From Artemia franciscana (taxonomy: Eukaryota; Arthropoda; Branchiopoda; Anostraca; Artemiidae): a DNA stretch of 64,000 nt. The stretch is from contig NC_088872.1 of assembly GCF_032884065.1 (NCBI RefSeq), positions 36,056,917 through 36,120,916 of the forward strand. The letters are read 5' to 3'. The position numbers and the translations under genes were made by a program. Positions 62,852-64,000 of this stretch are shown here, one piece after another (position 1 is the first letter of the stretch; every line of letters begins with the position of its first letter). Under the pieces are notes generated by a model. The model ran no database searches and was not told where the DNA came from. It saw nothing but the letters and a program-made list of their open reading frames with translations.

Positions 62852-63140
62852 CGTAGAAATGGTGGCGTATCAATGTGAAAAGTGTACAACTGGAATCACA
62901 ATTGTTAAAACCCTGAAGTTGAAAATCTCAGCTTCATTTCAACACCATTTCGTAGAATGGTGGCGTATCACTGTAAAAAGTGTACAACTGGAATCACCAT
63001 TGTTAAAAACCCTGAAGTCGAAAATCTCAACTTCATTTCAACACCATTTCGTAGAAATGGTGGCGTATCAATGTGAAAAGTATAGAACTAGAATCACCAT
63101 TGTTAAAAACCCTGAAGTTGAAAATATCAGCTCCCCACAT
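62852..63140 (+). repeat. 99-bp tandem repeat, three copies
   Basis: Units start with CGTAGAAATGGTGGCGTATC at 62852, 62951 and 63050. Each contains GTGTACAACTGGAATCACCA, TTGTTAAAAACCCTGAAG and TTCATTTCAACACCATTT. Copies are about 90-95% alike by eye; the third is truncated. The 107-codon open frame across it is an artefact of the 99-bp (multiple of three) period. Confidence 0.93.
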
Positions 63141-63144
63141 TTAA

Positions 63145-63720
63145 CAACATGGAAAGTCGCTTTTTTGCACGGGTATCACTAATGTGTCTCGTTTGTTTCG
63201 CAGGGGATCAAGGGTCAAGCCCTTTCTCAAACGTATTGGGAAAGGGCTTATTTATACAAAAATCGCGATAGTTGCTGCCCTTTTTAACCAAAAGAAATAG
63301 TGTCACAATAAATTGACATTTTCTGTCATTTTGTGCCCCGAATCACCGATTTTTGCAAAAAAAAAAGACCAAAATTTTGGGAATACAAATTATAAGATAG
63401 GCAATATATTTTTCACAGTATGAAACCCTTTGACGGGGTTTTGAGCCCCACGTCTCGAGGAACAAGGAAAATCGATTTTTTTTTATAGCAGTGATGTTTT
63501 TCCCATTTTTTAGATTAATTTTGTTCGGCTAGGTCCGCCAGGCTACTGCAAGAGAGTAGAAATATTTTCAGTAGCTCATTTGGAGCTATTACTCATTTCT
63601 ACATGCTTTTCATAAATTCGTCTTAATAGTTCAATCATAAAGTGCTGCATGGCACTAATAATGGAACTTATTGTGCAATATTACCATTACAATCTCCATT
63701 GCCTAAAACTCTGAACAGAA
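63145..63720. other. Unrecognised stretch near the right edge
   Basis: No coding relic or array was supported. Confidence 0.45.
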
Positions 63721-63724
63721 GATC

Positions 63725-63960
63725 TATACTGAAGATCTATTAATAAGGCTTTTACGTGCTCTCTGTTCTCCTTGATTTCCTTGTTTCTGTTTGTCATTAA
63801 AAAAGACGCGATTGGTTGCATCTCCTTGGCTTGTATGGCTTTGAACTTCGTCCATGAAACTGCACTGTCTTTGTGGCGGTCACTTCTAGTATGCTGTTCC
63901 AGAACGTTAGAGATGTCTTTCTATCTTCTCACTCCGACGTCTATGAAAGGTCTAGACTCG
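63725..63960 (-). pseudogene. hAT-type (DUF4371/ZMYM-like) transposase fragment
   Basis: The minus strand reads NVLEQHTRSDRHKDSAVSW, then TKFKAIQAKEMQPIASFLM and EIKENREHVKALLI. The HxxSxxHxxxxxxW block and the ENRxxxKxLI block are features of hAT-family proteins with a TTF-type zinc finger. A stop (TAG) lies upstream of the block near 63925. The sequence runs toward the window edge, so the full extent is unknown. Confidence 0.55.
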
Positions 63961-64000
63961 TACCTCTACCTGGGAAGAGTAGACATGCCCCCAAAGTGTC

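Noticed and set aside
62859-63182. 107-codon open frame
   Set aside because: It exists because the tandem unit is 99 bp, a multiple of three. Not a gene.

Overview
The window reads as AT-rich arthropod nuclear DNA: intron-rich genes with GT-AG splice sites, two very long (AT)n tracts, and dense, mostly decayed transposable elements of animal type (I/Jockey-like and RTE-like LINEs, hAT, mariner, piggyBac, Helitron). The repeat style suggests a crustacean, possibly a branchiopod such as Artemia. That last step rests on recollection and was not checked.

Two host genes are supported, placed tail to tail. On the + strand, positions 1808-40205 hold a complete EDEM2 gene (GH47 alpha-mannosidase-like protein of ER-associated degradation). 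It has eight coding exons, seven GT-AG introns in matching phase, and a 2,091-bp CDS for a predicted 696-residue protein. On the - strand, positions 59846-48787 hold the 3' end of a RasGEF-domain gene of the RASGEF1 family. Three terminal exons are visible and the rest lies beyond the right edge. Joining the first two visible exons makes a TAA codon at the junction, which needs checking.

EDEM2 intron 1 (15.6 kb) is a nest of mobile DNA. A 12,136-bp segment (2937-15072) has hAT-like ends (CAGTGCTG...CAGCACTG) and a perfect 8-bp target duplication, TCAACAGG. It sits in what looks like the 5' region of an RTE-like LINE. Inside it are a Helitron 3' end with helicase remnant and terminal hairpin, about 102 AT repeats, a near full-length I/Jockey-like LINE with an uninterrupted 1,234-residue ORF2, a reverse-strand LINE tail, a 0.3-kb tandem array, and a 1.2-kb imperfect inverted repeat.

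The later EDEM2 introns carry a palindromic mariner remnant, an RTE reverse-transcriptase relic, a LINE C-terminal relic, a piggyBac relic, minisatellites, and a second Helitron-like fragment with four TGACGTCA sites just upstream of exon 7. Between the genes (40206-48786) lie a minisatellite at the EDEM2 3' end, a degenerate satellite array, two hairpin elements and a second (AT)n tract. The right third, inside or beyond the RASGEF1 introns, holds an intronless broken gene copy (about 53370-55960), LINE and RTE relics, a 99-bp triple repeat and a hAT transposase relic. Two + strand open segments with splice-acceptor-like starts (48254-48414 and 49883-50125) remain unidentified.
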